Assembly (NCBI GenBank): GCA_010692425.1
Contig: JAAHHJ010000001.1
Coordinates: forward strand, 62,001-126,000
Origin: Symploca sp. SIO3C6
GTDB lineage: Bacteria > Cyanobacteriota > Cyanobacteriia > Cyanobacteriales > Coleofasciculaceae
DNA: 64,000 nucleotides
Reading direction: 5' to 3'
Part shown: positions 51,345 through 59,053 of the stretch, piece by piece
Layout: the number at the start of each line of letters is the position of its first letter
How positions within the stretch are numbered: position 1 is the stretch's first letter
Made by a program: the position numbers and the translations under genes
Notes under the pieces: generated by a model
Seen by the model: the letters and a program-made list of their open reading frames with translations, nothing else
Told to the model about the DNA's origin: nothing
Database searches by the model: none

Positions 51345-51875
51345 CTGTCTAAAAACCCTTCCTAATAAAGGTATAGTTTATTTTCTCATGTAGACAGTCT
51401 TCTTGTCATCAGAGAAATTACCTATAGCAATGCGCGAGCAGTGTGTTTATAAATTCAGGTGAAGAATAATTGCTATAATCCTTGTTTGACAAGCTTTTCC
51501 ATCCCCTGTTAAGAGTTCCCAGCGCGCAGCGCTATATTTTTTGGGACGCTGCTTGCCTCACTTTGATGTCGTGGCATTTACAAAACCCAAAATGAATGAT
51601 GCCAGTGCCACAATCGAGGTTTGCCTATTCCTATCTAACCAACGAGCGAATTGCACTAGGATTAGGTGTAAATATAGAGTTTGTGTAACCAGGTGTAGCC
51701 TGAGCCTGAAATCCTTACTATGTAAGGGTTTAATTTCTTGAATTGGATCTTTTTTTAGCATTCGCTAAACATACATTACATAAATATTTTTTGACGCATA
51801 CTATAGAAAAAAACTTTTCCTAAAAGAGAACTTGAGGCGTATCAAAACACTTGTGTCAAAGCAATGTCTCATTTC

Positions 51876-52155
51876 CTAAAAACGAATACCTAGTAGTCCA
51901 CCTTCATCGCTTTCGTCAGTAAGTATAAGTCTTACAAAAGAATCAAAATTCAAATTAAAATCAGCTGCAAACTCTGAGCGTGGAATCATAAATGAACTTT
52001 TTAGCATCATATCCAAGACCATAATCTCGCTCAATTACCAAAAATTTACCCTTTCCTTTGTAAACAGCATCGCCAATTTTATCAACTCCCTTTGAACCCT
52101 CTAAGAAGTAAACGTACTCACCAGTTGCTCTCCCATTTTTTGGATCAAATGTTGA
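51876..52155 (-). pseudogene. Phytase-like (esterase-like) protein remnant
   Basis: Minus-strand translation gives FDPKNGRATGEYVYFLEG, then DKIGDAVYKGKGKFLVIERD and DAKKFIYDSTLR, which match my recollection of the 'esterase-like activity of phytase' (Phytase-like) family. The next part (FAADFNLNFDSFVRLILTDE to GGLLGIRF and stop) is in another frame, so there is at least one frameshift. Upstream there is an in-frame stop and no start. Remnant of a larger gene; not functional. Confidence 0.6.
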
Positions 52156-52220
52156 TTAGTCAATAACATTTTATTGTTGCAACTTGCTAAAAGTTAACAG
52201 AGCCTATTGACTGAAAGTGG

Positions 52221-52226
52221 TATAAT
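52221..52226 (+). promoter_or_regulatory. Possible -10 element of the aquaporin gene
   Basis: TATAAT lies 44 bases before the chosen ATG at 52270. No matching -35 is clear at the right distance. Confidence 0.3.
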
Positions 52227-52269
52227 CAGCCCACTTTTAGTTAATCTCAAATTTAAAGGCATTGCCATT

Positions 52270-52959
52270 ATGAATAAGAGAGGTAAAATTTTCATAGCGG
52301 AAATGATTGGCACCTTGGTGCTAGTTTTAGGCGGATGTGGAAGTGCCGTCTTAGCAGGAGATCAAATTGGTTATTTGGGAGTTTCAATTGCCTTTGGTTT
52401 ATCTTTATTAGTCATGGCTTATACCATTGGCGGAATTTCTGGATGCCATATTAATCCAGCGGTAACTATTGGTTTAGTATTTGCTCAAAAAGTGAATAAA
52501 GAATTAGTACCACTTTATATACTTGCCCAGATTATCGGAGCAGTTATTGGTGGTGGAGTTTTATACTTAATCGCTTCCGGAAAACCTGGCTTTGATATTA
52601 GTACAGGATTTGCTACTAATGGTTATGGAAGCCATTCTCCTGGTGGTTATGGCTTGATTGCTGCCGCTATTGCAGAAATTGTATTAACTGCCGTCTTTTT
52701 ATTCGTAATCATGGGAACTACCCATCCCAAATTCCCCTCTTCTTTTACAGGTATTTCCGTTGGTATGATGTTGGCTTTGGCTCACCTTATAGGTATTCCT
52801 GTAACCAATACTTCAGTAAATCCAGCAAGAAGCATTGGCGTAGCTGTTTTTCAAGGTGGATGGGCCTTAGGGCAATTATGGTTGTTTATCATAGCTCCAA
52901 TCGTTGGTGCTATTTTAGGCGTTTATGCTTACAAAATCATTAAGCCAGAGTATATCTGA
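52270..52959 (+). CDS. aqpZ: Aquaporin Z-like water channel
   Basis: 229 residues from ATG 52270 ([21 protein letters not shown]); the open frame upstream reaches a TTG at 52207 but would add unlikely residues. Six membrane helices with two re-entrant NPA loops: [11 protein letters not shown] and SVNPARSIG. This is the aquaporin signature, with the second Arg following NPA. Pore residues typical of AqpZ rather than glycerol channels, as far as can be judged. Good terminator at 53010. Confidence 0.9.
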   Translation: MNKRGKIFIAEMIGTLVLVLGGCGSAVLAGDQIGYLGVSIAFGLSLLVMAYTIGGISGCHINPAVTIGLVFAQKVNKELVPLYILAQIIGAVIGGGVLYLIASGKPGFDISTGFATNGYGSHSPGGYGLIAAAIAEIVLTAVFLFVIMGTTHPKFPSSFTGISVGMMLALAHLIGIPVTNTSVNPARSIGVAVFQGGWALGQLWLFIIAPIVGAILGVYAYKIIKPEYI

Positions 52960-53009
52960 ATCAACTTATTTGGCACAGTTACTGGTGTGATCCAAAAAAT
53001 TGCTCTGGT

Positions 53010-53036
53010 GTCTACCCTTTCTAGGGGGACTTTTTT
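53010..53036 (+). terminator. Rho-independent terminator after aqpZ
   Basis: GTCTaCCCT, loop TTCT, AGGGGGAC, then six T. The stem has one bulge and a strong T-run, 50 bases after the aqpZ stop. Confidence 0.65.
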
Positions 53037-53258
53037 CTGCTATTTTAAGCAAGCGGGGTCTAGGAAGTAATAATTCCCTTCCTTGTACTTGTAGGTAGGG
53101 GAGTGTTAACTCAAGCTAGCTTAGGGTTAATCAACAGTTGCTCAGAAGGCTGATAGATGGGAAGCTGTTATTGTCATTTCTTCTGATATCTCGATACCGG
53201 AAGCCAAGCCTCATGGTAATGCCATGGTAGCAATTAGCACCCCAATCTCGAAGCAATT

Positions 53259-54602
53259 ATGAAATTATTAGGTGCAGCGCTTGTACTCTCTGTTTTCATC
53301 AGTGCTTGTGGGGGAAACCCACCCTCTACCCAGGATGATCAATCCCCAGCCGTGCCAGTGAAATTGCAGACACTCGAACAAGGCACAATTGAAAACAGTA
53401 CCGAATTTGTGGGAAACCTGGAAGCTAAGGAAAGAGTAACTTTGGTACCGCGAATTGAAGGTCGAATTATGAAGATTTTTGTCGCTGAAGGGGATAAAGT
53501 CAATCGCGGGGCTCCGATTGTTGAGCTACAGCCAACTAAACAGCAACAGGAAGTCAATGCTGCCGTCTCTAGTGTTAATCTTCAAAGAGAAAAACTGAAA
53601 GTTGCACAAGCAGAACTCAAGGCAGCAACAGCAGAACAAGCCCTTATTGCTGCTGAAGTTGAACGCACTAAAGCAGATTTAGAAGATGCTGAAGCTAAGG
53701 TTGCACTAGTCGAGAGCAATTTTAAACGCTCTGAGGATTTAGTGGCTCAAGGAGCTCAATCCCAACAAGATTTAGCTCAAAAACAAGATGACCTTAATAG
53801 TACAATTGCCCAGCGTGATGCTCAGCAAGAATCCCTGAATACCGCTCTCAAAGCTTTACAAAAATCAAAAGAACAGTTTAAGCAAGCTGTTGCCAGCGTC
53901 GATAGCCAAAAAGCCGCATTGTTGCAGGCTGAGGCAGTGTTGCAAGCCCAGGGAGAATTAGGATCTAGAACCAAAAATTTGCAAGTTAACCGAGTAGTTG
54001 CCCCTATTAGCGGTATTGTCGGCAACTTACCCTTAAAAGTGGGGGACTACATCAATTTTGCTCAAGAATTGACTACAATTACCAGAAACGACGTTTTAGA
54101 ATTGAACATCAATGTTAAGGCTGAAAACAAATCAAAACTGAAACTGGGACTACCTGTAGAGATAGTTGATACTCAAGGTTCTACAAAGATTACGGGTAAA
54201 ATTGACTCGATTTCGCCTACAGTCGATCAACAAACACAAACAATCCTTGCCAAAGCCAGTTTCCCCAATGAGCGGAGCTTGCGAGATGACGAATATGTGA
54301 AGGTGAGAGTAATCTGGGATACTAGGCCTGGAATTTTAATCCCAACGGAATCCGTATCTAGAATTGACGGGCAGAAATTTGTGTTTGTAGCTCAACCAGG
54401 AGAATCGCAGACAGGAGAGCCGATACAGGTAGTTAAACAAAAATCCGTCGAGTTAGGAGCTATTCAAGGTGAAAATTACCAAGTACTCTCAGGACTAGAG
54501 GCAGGAGAAAAAATTGCTGTCTCTAGTATCCTTGACTTGCGAGATGGAGTTCCCATTGCTTCTGAATCTCTCAAGAGCGATAACTCAAAGACAAACCAAT
54601 AA
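53259..54602 (+). CDS. RND efflux periplasmic adaptor lipoprotein
   Basis: 447 residues. Signal with lipobox (VFISACGG; lipidation Cys17) anchors it to a membrane. Biotinyl-lipoyl-like halves (RVTLVPRIEGRIMKIFVAEGDKV and NRVVAPISGIVGNLPLKVGDYI) flank a long alpha-helical hairpin (~110-215), then beta-barrel (LELNINVKAENKSK) and membrane-proximal domains. This is an AcrA/MexA-type adaptor. No RND pump or outer-membrane factor follows; the next gene is on the other strand. An orphan adaptor that must work with a pump elsewhere. Confidence 0.87.
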   Translation: MKLLGAALVLSVFISACGGNPPSTQDDQSPAVPVKLQTLEQGTIENSTEFVGNLEAKERVTLVPRIEGRIMKIFVAEGDKVNRGAPIVELQPTKQQQEVNAAVSSVNLQREKLKVAQAELKAATAEQALIAAEVERTKADLEDAEAKVALVESNFKRSEDLVAQGAQSQQDLAQKQDDLNSTIAQRDAQQESLNTALKALQKSKEQFKQAVASVDSQKAALLQAEAVLQAQGELGSRTKNLQVNRVVAPISGIVGNLPLKVGDYINFAQELTTITRNDVLELNINVKAENKSKLKLGLPVEIVDTQGSTKITGKIDSISPTVDQQTQTILAKASFPNERSLRDDEYVKVRVIWDTRPGILIPTESVSRIDGQKFVFVAQPGESQTGEPIQVVKQKSVELGAIQGENYQVLSGLEAGEKIAVSSILDLRDGVPIASESLKSDNSKTNQ

Positions 54603-54618
54603 CCAAATCAATAAGCAA

Positions 54619-54648
54619 GGAAGCAAGGGAAATGTTTTCCTTGCTTCC
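54619..54648. terminator. Bidirectional hairpin terminator
   Basis: GGAAGCAAGG and CCTTGCTTCC form a perfect ten-base stem, extended by A/T pairs, 17 bases after the adaptor stop and before the convergent gene. Suited to stopping both transcripts. Confidence 0.6.
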
Positions 54649-54685
54649 CCTTCCACAAAAATCATTTTGCTAATTGAAAACCTAT

Positions 54686-55198
54686 TTATTTAATAGGTGT
54701 TTTTGCCTGACGTGCCATCTCGCGGAACATATTCATACTAGGACCAGGACGACGACGACTTCTAGGGGTTGGAAGCAAGTAATTCGGAGCAAAGGTGAGC
54801 CCTGCTTGAGGCTCGACTTTACCATTCTTAGCTGCTGCTGGGGCTACCTGAGGTACAACTTTCTTCTCTTGAGTAGAAGCAACTTCTGCCTTTACTGATT
54901 TCTTCTTCTTACCTTTTTTAGGTGCAGGTTCAGATTTAGGAGCTGGGGCTTGTGAGGCAACATTTCCAGTTTGGTCTATACCCAGGAAGAAATCTTGCTC
55001 TTTTTCCGCTTTGGGTGGTTCTGTTGTTGCTACAGCAGCCTTAGCAGGTTCTGGTTTTGGGGCTGGGGCTTGGGAAGCAGCATTCCCAGTTTCGTCTAAT
55101 TCCAGGAAGAAACCTTGTCCTGTTTTAGCTTTGGGAGTAGCTGAGGCATCATCTTGGGATTTCTTGCCACCCAACAAATTTTTGATCGAACCTAACAT
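54686..55198 (-). CDS. Low-complexity protein with duplicated FFLxxDxTGN motif
   Basis: 170 residues, Pro/Ala/Lys-rich and probably disordered. After MLGSIKNLLGGKKS it has two copies of a ~45-residue unit: GFFLELDETGNAASQAPAPK and DFFLGIDQTGNVASQAPAPK. The C-terminus (LTFAPNYLLPTPRSRRRPGP, then SMNMFREMARQ) is a distinct, likely conserved segment. AGGAG precedes the ATG. Unknown family; the hydrophobic FFL(E/G) knobs in a disordered chain suggest a binding partner that takes short linear motifs. Confidence 0.6.
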   Translation of the reverse strand: MLGSIKNLLGGKKSQDDASATPKAKTGQGFFLELDETGNAASQAPAPKPEPAKAAVATTEPPKAEKEQDFFLGIDQTGNVASQAPAPKSEPAPKKGKKKKSVKAEVASTQEKKVVPQVAPAAAKNGKVEPQAGLTFAPNYLLPTPRSRRRPGPSMNMFREMARQAKTPIK

Positions 55199-55456
55199 TT
55201 ATAAATACTCCTGATTTTGATGAGATGGATTTAACTGAGTTACCAAATGTGAAAGCTGACTATTTCAAAGCCTGAGCATTAACTAGCATGGAGATCTAGC
55301 AGGAGTCTTTCTACCTGCTATGATCAAGCTTGCTCAATAGTTACAGCACCTGTTGAGTTATGTGAATTATGAATTTTTAAGAGGGATCAGCGCAAGACTT
55401 GTCGATATTTCTTAACAAGAATTAACATTTCGACTGCAAACCCTAATTTTTCATGC

Positions 55457-56869
55457 TCATAAATCCAGCAGCTCATTGTCAGTAGGATCTGGTTGTTCCA
55501 ACCAGTCTTGACCCAACTGAATGGTGACATCTGAGGTGAGAGAGCCAGTGCTTTCAATACGCACTTCTCCCAATCTTAAATAGCTACGAATATCGTCAGC
55601 GCTGCGACTGTCTCCTTGTTGTGCAACTATACGAGTAGTTTGCAAAGTTTCTGACCAGCGATCGCTAATATAAATATTGCGATAACCAGCCTCCCGGAGT
55701 GTCTTAACAAGGGCCTTGACTGCTTCTGGCTCATCAGTACTATCTTGAATCGCTATGCGCAAGTAGGAAGGATTAATCTCTTGTTCATCACTATAACCGA
55801 TATCAAAATGTCGAGCCATCATCTGTCGAATACGGCGACGATCCGGTAGCCAGTAACTGACCTCGGAATGTCCAGTGCCGCTAAATTGACCTGGTACCAA
55901 GAGCATTTGTGTATTGGAACGCTTCGTACCTGCGCCAAAACCCACCAAAGCGACTAATTCTTCAACGGTTAAGTTAGTGTCCAGGTTAGACTGAATGACT
56001 GAGAGAATTTTCGGCACTCGCGCCAAGGTAGTGGGATTGAGTACCTGTTCAATCATGGCTCTCATGAAAATTTGCTGCCGTTGTACTCTACCGACATCGC
56101 CATACTGATCGTAGCGAAACCGTAAAAATTGCAGGGCTTGTTCGCCATTCAAACGCTGTTTGCCCTCTTTGAGATTGATGTAGAGGTGCTGAGAGTGGTC
56201 TGTGTATTTCATATCCTTGGGAACATACACCGTTACACCCCCCAAGGCATCTATGAGCTTTTCTACGCCTTGAACATTTACCCGGATGTAGCGGTCAATA
56301 CCCACACCTCCAAGGAGATCACTGGTTGCTCTTGCCGTCAGTGCTGGGCCCCCATGGTAATTAGCTGCATTTAGTTTAGTCCGACCGATCCCCGGTACAT
56401 AGGTGCGAGTATCACGGGGAATGGAGAGAACGGTTAACTTTTCTTGGTCTGGAGCAAAACGCAGCAACAGCATTGTATCTGAAAGACCATCAAAGGAGTT
56501 AACTAGGGCATGATATCCAAGATCTTGGACGGGTTTTTCGTCTAGGTCAGAGGTTAGAACTTTGGTTCCTAACACTAAGACATTAACTGGTCGAGTTAAT
56601 TCTGGCAATCGCATACTGCTGCGGGAGATGCTCTCACCGTTAGCAAAGACTGCTTTCTCAGCAGGAGAAAGTTTAGTTTGCAGTAAGGGCATACTTGAAA
56701 GTGATACCGCTAGCATGGCACCAGCTGTTGCTGAGAGCATGGCTATACCTGTAAAGCCCATCCAAATCCAGAGCCAATTTCCTTGCTTGAGTTTCACAGA
56801 CTTGTTCCAAAGAGGTTGAGTATGGTTAGGCTCCAGATGGGGTTGTTCCAATGGTTTTTGAACTCGCAC
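55457..56869 (-). CDS. LytR-CpsA-Psr (LCP) family protein
   Basis: 470 residues; starts GTG 56869. One membrane segment (~33-54, WIWMGFTGIAMLSATAGAML) then the LCP domain (~95-255): LLLRFAPDQEKLTVLSIPRDTRT, LNAANYHGGPALTARATSDLLG and YVPKDMKYTDHSQHLYINLKEG, keeping the Arg/Asp residues that bind pyrophosphate lipids. A LytR_C-like domain (~345-430) follows (LRIAIQDSTDEPEAVKALVK). LCP enzymes attach glycopolymers to the cell wall or polysaccharides to peptidoglycan. Ends DLLDL. Confidence 0.9.
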   Translation of the reverse strand: MRVQKPLEQPHLEPNHTQPLWNKSVKLKQGNWLWIWMGFTGIAMLSATAGAMLAVSLSSMPLLQTKLSPAEKAVFANGESISRSSMRLPELTRPVNVLVLGTKVLTSDLDEKPVQDLGYHALVNSFDGLSDTMLLLRFAPDQEKLTVLSIPRDTRTYVPGIGRTKLNAANYHGGPALTARATSDLLGGVGIDRYIRVNVQGVEKLIDALGGVTVYVPKDMKYTDHSQHLYINLKEGKQRLNGEQALQFLRFRYDQYGDVGRVQRQQIFMRAMIEQVLNPTTLARVPKILSVIQSNLDTNLTVEELVALVGFGAGTKRSNTQMLLVPGQFSGTGHSEVSYWLPDRRRIRQMMARHFDIGYSDEQEINPSYLRIAIQDSTDEPEAVKALVKTLREAGYRNIYISDRWSETLQTTRIVAQQGDSRSADDIRSYLRLGEVRIESTGSLTSDVTIQLGQDWLEQPDPTDNELLDL

Positions 56870-57138
56870 TTAGCTTCCTCACACACATGCATTTTTAATG
56901 ATAGGAACTTCTCAAGAGTACTTGCCTCAAGCGCTAACGCTTAACCCTGAGCCCAAAATTATGTTTTTACCAAAAACACTCATAGCAGTTTTTCTGAGAG
57001 TTTTCTACCGAATCCGGTAAATGTTGGTTAAACTTTGAGCAATTTATCCCACCTCGAAGCTTTCCTTTAGCCTTGAAAGGAGATGGGGGGATGGGGAGAC
57101 AAGTGGGCACACTTACAAATAACAGAAGTGTCGGTACG

Positions 57139-57513
57139 TCACGATAAGTGCTTGCGTACAATCCCCTCAGCAATGCTACTAATCCCAGGGATACGGAGGG
57201 ACTGACGCTGCCATAAACGTACCATCAGACCAAAACTTACTAAAAAATAACCAGAGGTAAGGATAGTATTCAAAAAATACAAGCGTAGCATCAACAATTG
57301 TGAGTTGTATACTCCTGGCAAGAGTAAAGTGTAGCTTAGCAACCAGATAAAAGCCAAGGTGAGTGACAAGCGGCTAGCTGCTTGTTGTTCTGGCTTACCC
57401 CGACGGCGGTAGAGCGTCCAAAGTGCAGGGAAACAACCGATGACTGGAACCAGATATATATATAAAAACAATTGCTGAAGTTCTCGATTGTCTTGGGTCT
57501 CAATCTCTTTCAT
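57139..57513 (-). CDS. Small membrane protein (124 aa), unknown
   Basis: About three membrane segments (~15-34, ~50-70, ~76-102) with Arg-rich connecting loops (LYRRRGKPEQQAASR). Not recognised. It lies upstream of the convergent-then-divergent LCP/HPT region; its gene starts 100 bases from the hpt gene in the opposite direction, so the two share a divergent promoter region. Confidence 0.55.
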   Translation of the reverse strand: MKEIETQDNRELQQLFLYIYLVPVIGCFPALWTLYRRRGKPEQQAASRLSLTLAFIWLLSYTLLLPGVYNSQLLMLRLYFLNTILTSGYFLVSFGLMVRLWQRQSLRIPGISSIAEGIVRKHLS

Positions 57514-57611
57514 CTGATTCTCGTGTAGGATACCCCATTCCTATTTCGGGTCAGTAACCGGGAGTAAGGAGTGTAGAATCTTTCTGAATCTATTCCCCTT
57601 TCACTATACCA

Positions 57612-58580
57612 ATGAGCCAAATTTCCCCGCCAACATCTACCCATTCGCCGATTAACATATTTCAGCAGCCGACTGAGTGGCTTTATGCATTGTGGAAGTT
57701 TTCTCGCCCTCATACTATCATCGGCACTAGTCTGAGTGTTTTGGGCTTGTATTTCATTGCCTTAAGTACTGCTGCAAGTTCTTTGGTACTAGAGAATCTC
57801 GAACAAATGCTTGGGGTTGGGATGGCTTGCTTATGTGGCAATATTTACATTGTTGGCTTAAATCAACTGGAAGATGTGGAGATTGACCAGATCAATAAAC
57901 CCCATCTCCCCATTGCTGCTGGTGAGTTTTCTCGGCGACAAGCCCAGCTGATTGTTGGGATGACTGGTATTCTGGCGCTGCTGTTGGCAGGATGGCTCGG
58001 CCCATGGTTATTCTTAATGGTTAGTACTAGTTTAGCTATTGGCACTGCCTATTCTCTGCCGCCGATAAGATTGAAGCGATTTCCTTTTTGGGCGGCAGTG
58101 TGCATTTTTTCAGTGCGGGGGGCAATTGTTAATTTAGGATTATTTTTACACTTTAGCTGGGTTTTGCAACATCAAGAAACCCTGATGCCTACGCCTTCAG
58201 TGTGGGCGCTGACCTTGTTTGTGTTGGTATTTACTTTTGCGATCGCCATTTTCAAAGACATCCCTGATCTCGAAGGGGATAAACAATACAATATCATTAC
58301 CTTTACCCTGAAACTGGGTAAATTGAAGGTGTTTAATTTGGCACGCTGGGTAATAACTGTGTGTTATCTAGGGATGCTGCTGGCTGGTTGCCTATGGTTG
58401 CCTTCAGTTAATTCTGTTTTCCTGGGTATTACCCATCTAGCGGCTTTAATTTTCTTCTGGTGGCGTAGTCAACAGGTTGACTTGCAAGAGAAAAGTGAAC
58501 TTACGCAATGCTACCAGTTAATCTGGAAACTCTTTTTCTTAGAATATTTAATTTTTCCAGCTGCTTGTTGGTTTTCTTGA
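57612..58580 (+). CDS. hpt: Homogentisate phytyltransferase
   Basis: 322 residues, UbiA-type prenyltransferase with about eight membrane segments. First aspartate motif NQLEDVEID (84-92) followed by QINKPHLPIAAG, and second motif KDIPDLEGD (215-223): the set that places it with tocopherol/plastoquinone-type homogentisate prenyltransferases rather than chlorophyll synthase. It adds phytyl-PP to homogentisate, first step of tocopherol synthesis, in the inner or thylakoid membrane. A strong hairpin lies downstream at 58609. Confidence 0.9.
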   Translation: MSQISPPTSTHSPINIFQQPTEWLYALWKFSRPHTIIGTSLSVLGLYFIALSTAASSLVLENLEQMLGVGMACLCGNIYIVGLNQLEDVEIDQINKPHLPIAAGEFSRRQAQLIVGMTGILALLLAGWLGPWLFLMVSTSLAIGTAYSLPPIRLKRFPFWAAVCIFSVRGAIVNLGLFLHFSWVLQHQETLMPTPSVWALTLFVLVFTFAIAIFKDIPDLEGDKQYNIITFTLKLGKLKVFNLARWVITVCYLGMLLAGCLWLPSVNSVFLGITHLAALIFFWWRSQQVDLQEKSELTQCYQLIWKLFFLEYLIFPAACWFS

Positions 58581-58596
58581 AAATAAGAATGTTGGT

Positions 58597-58881
58597 TTAA
58601 AAGAGAAGAGGTTGGGTTTTCTTTCGTAAACCCAACCTATAAAATTGGCGATTATACTCCCCTTCAACAAAAAGCTTTGGATTTACTGAATGCTTCTCTA
58701 TTAATTTAACTTCTTGCCCACCGCTATCGTATTTAACTAAGCCATTACCCATATTGGTTTCAGTAATCGAAAACTTATATACTGCGCCACTATTGGGAGT
58801 TTTATATAGTGTCGTGGCACAGTTTTTAGAGAAAATAATTGCGATGGCAGCAATTGCAGCATCAGTACTAGAAGATTGATC
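58597..58881 (-). pseudogene. Possible gene remnant without start
   Basis: A minus-strand frame stays open for about 95 codons: AAIAAIAIIFSKNCATTLYKTP, with KFSITETNMGNGLVKYDSGG, then KLFVEGEYNRQFYR. It has coding character but no ATG at the beginning, an upstream stop, and its end runs through the hairpin at 58609. No family recognised. Could be the tail of a secreted or lipoprotein-like gene. Confidence 0.3.
58609..58638. terminator. Perfect hairpin after hpt
   Basis: AGGTTGGGTTT and AAACCCAACCT pair over 11 bases with an eight-base loop, 29 bases after the hpt stop. Similar GGTTGGGTTT hairpins are dispersed in cyanobacterial genomes, so it could be a repeat used as a terminator. Confidence 0.55.
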
Positions 58882-59053
58882 TCAGTGAAATCTCTGAAAA
58901 TTAATTTCAGTACATTTTCTATTGACTGCCTTCACAAAAAATTGCTATTTTGATGACTAGAAAAGTATGGATAAACTTAATAACAACACCTATTAATTAT
59001 CCTTGACTTACAGAAGAAGAGTCTGGTTAAGATACACTCATTTTTGGTTTTTT

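Larger units (their letters stand above)
51345..52269. other. Intergenic region with decayed sequence
   Basis: About 0.9 kb. It contains a short perfect hairpin CCTTAC / GTAAGG near 51714-51728, a phytase-like remnant (51876-52155) and a probable aquaporin promoter. A short minus-strand frame at 51558-51761 does not look like a gene. Confidence 0.5.

Noticed and set aside
51558-51761. Minus-strand 67-residue frame in the leuD-aqpZ gap, considered as a transposase start
   Set aside because: No transposase motif, no ends, no ribosome binding site; looks accidental.
52207-52269. Upstream extension of the aquaporin gene from TTG
   Set aside because: It would include the TATAAT-like element and residues not seen in AqpZ; the ATG at 52270 gives the normal N-terminus.
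54674-54898. Plus-strand 74-residue frame
   Set aside because: Antisense to the low-complexity FFLxxDxTGN protein, which has the proper start and ribosome binding site.
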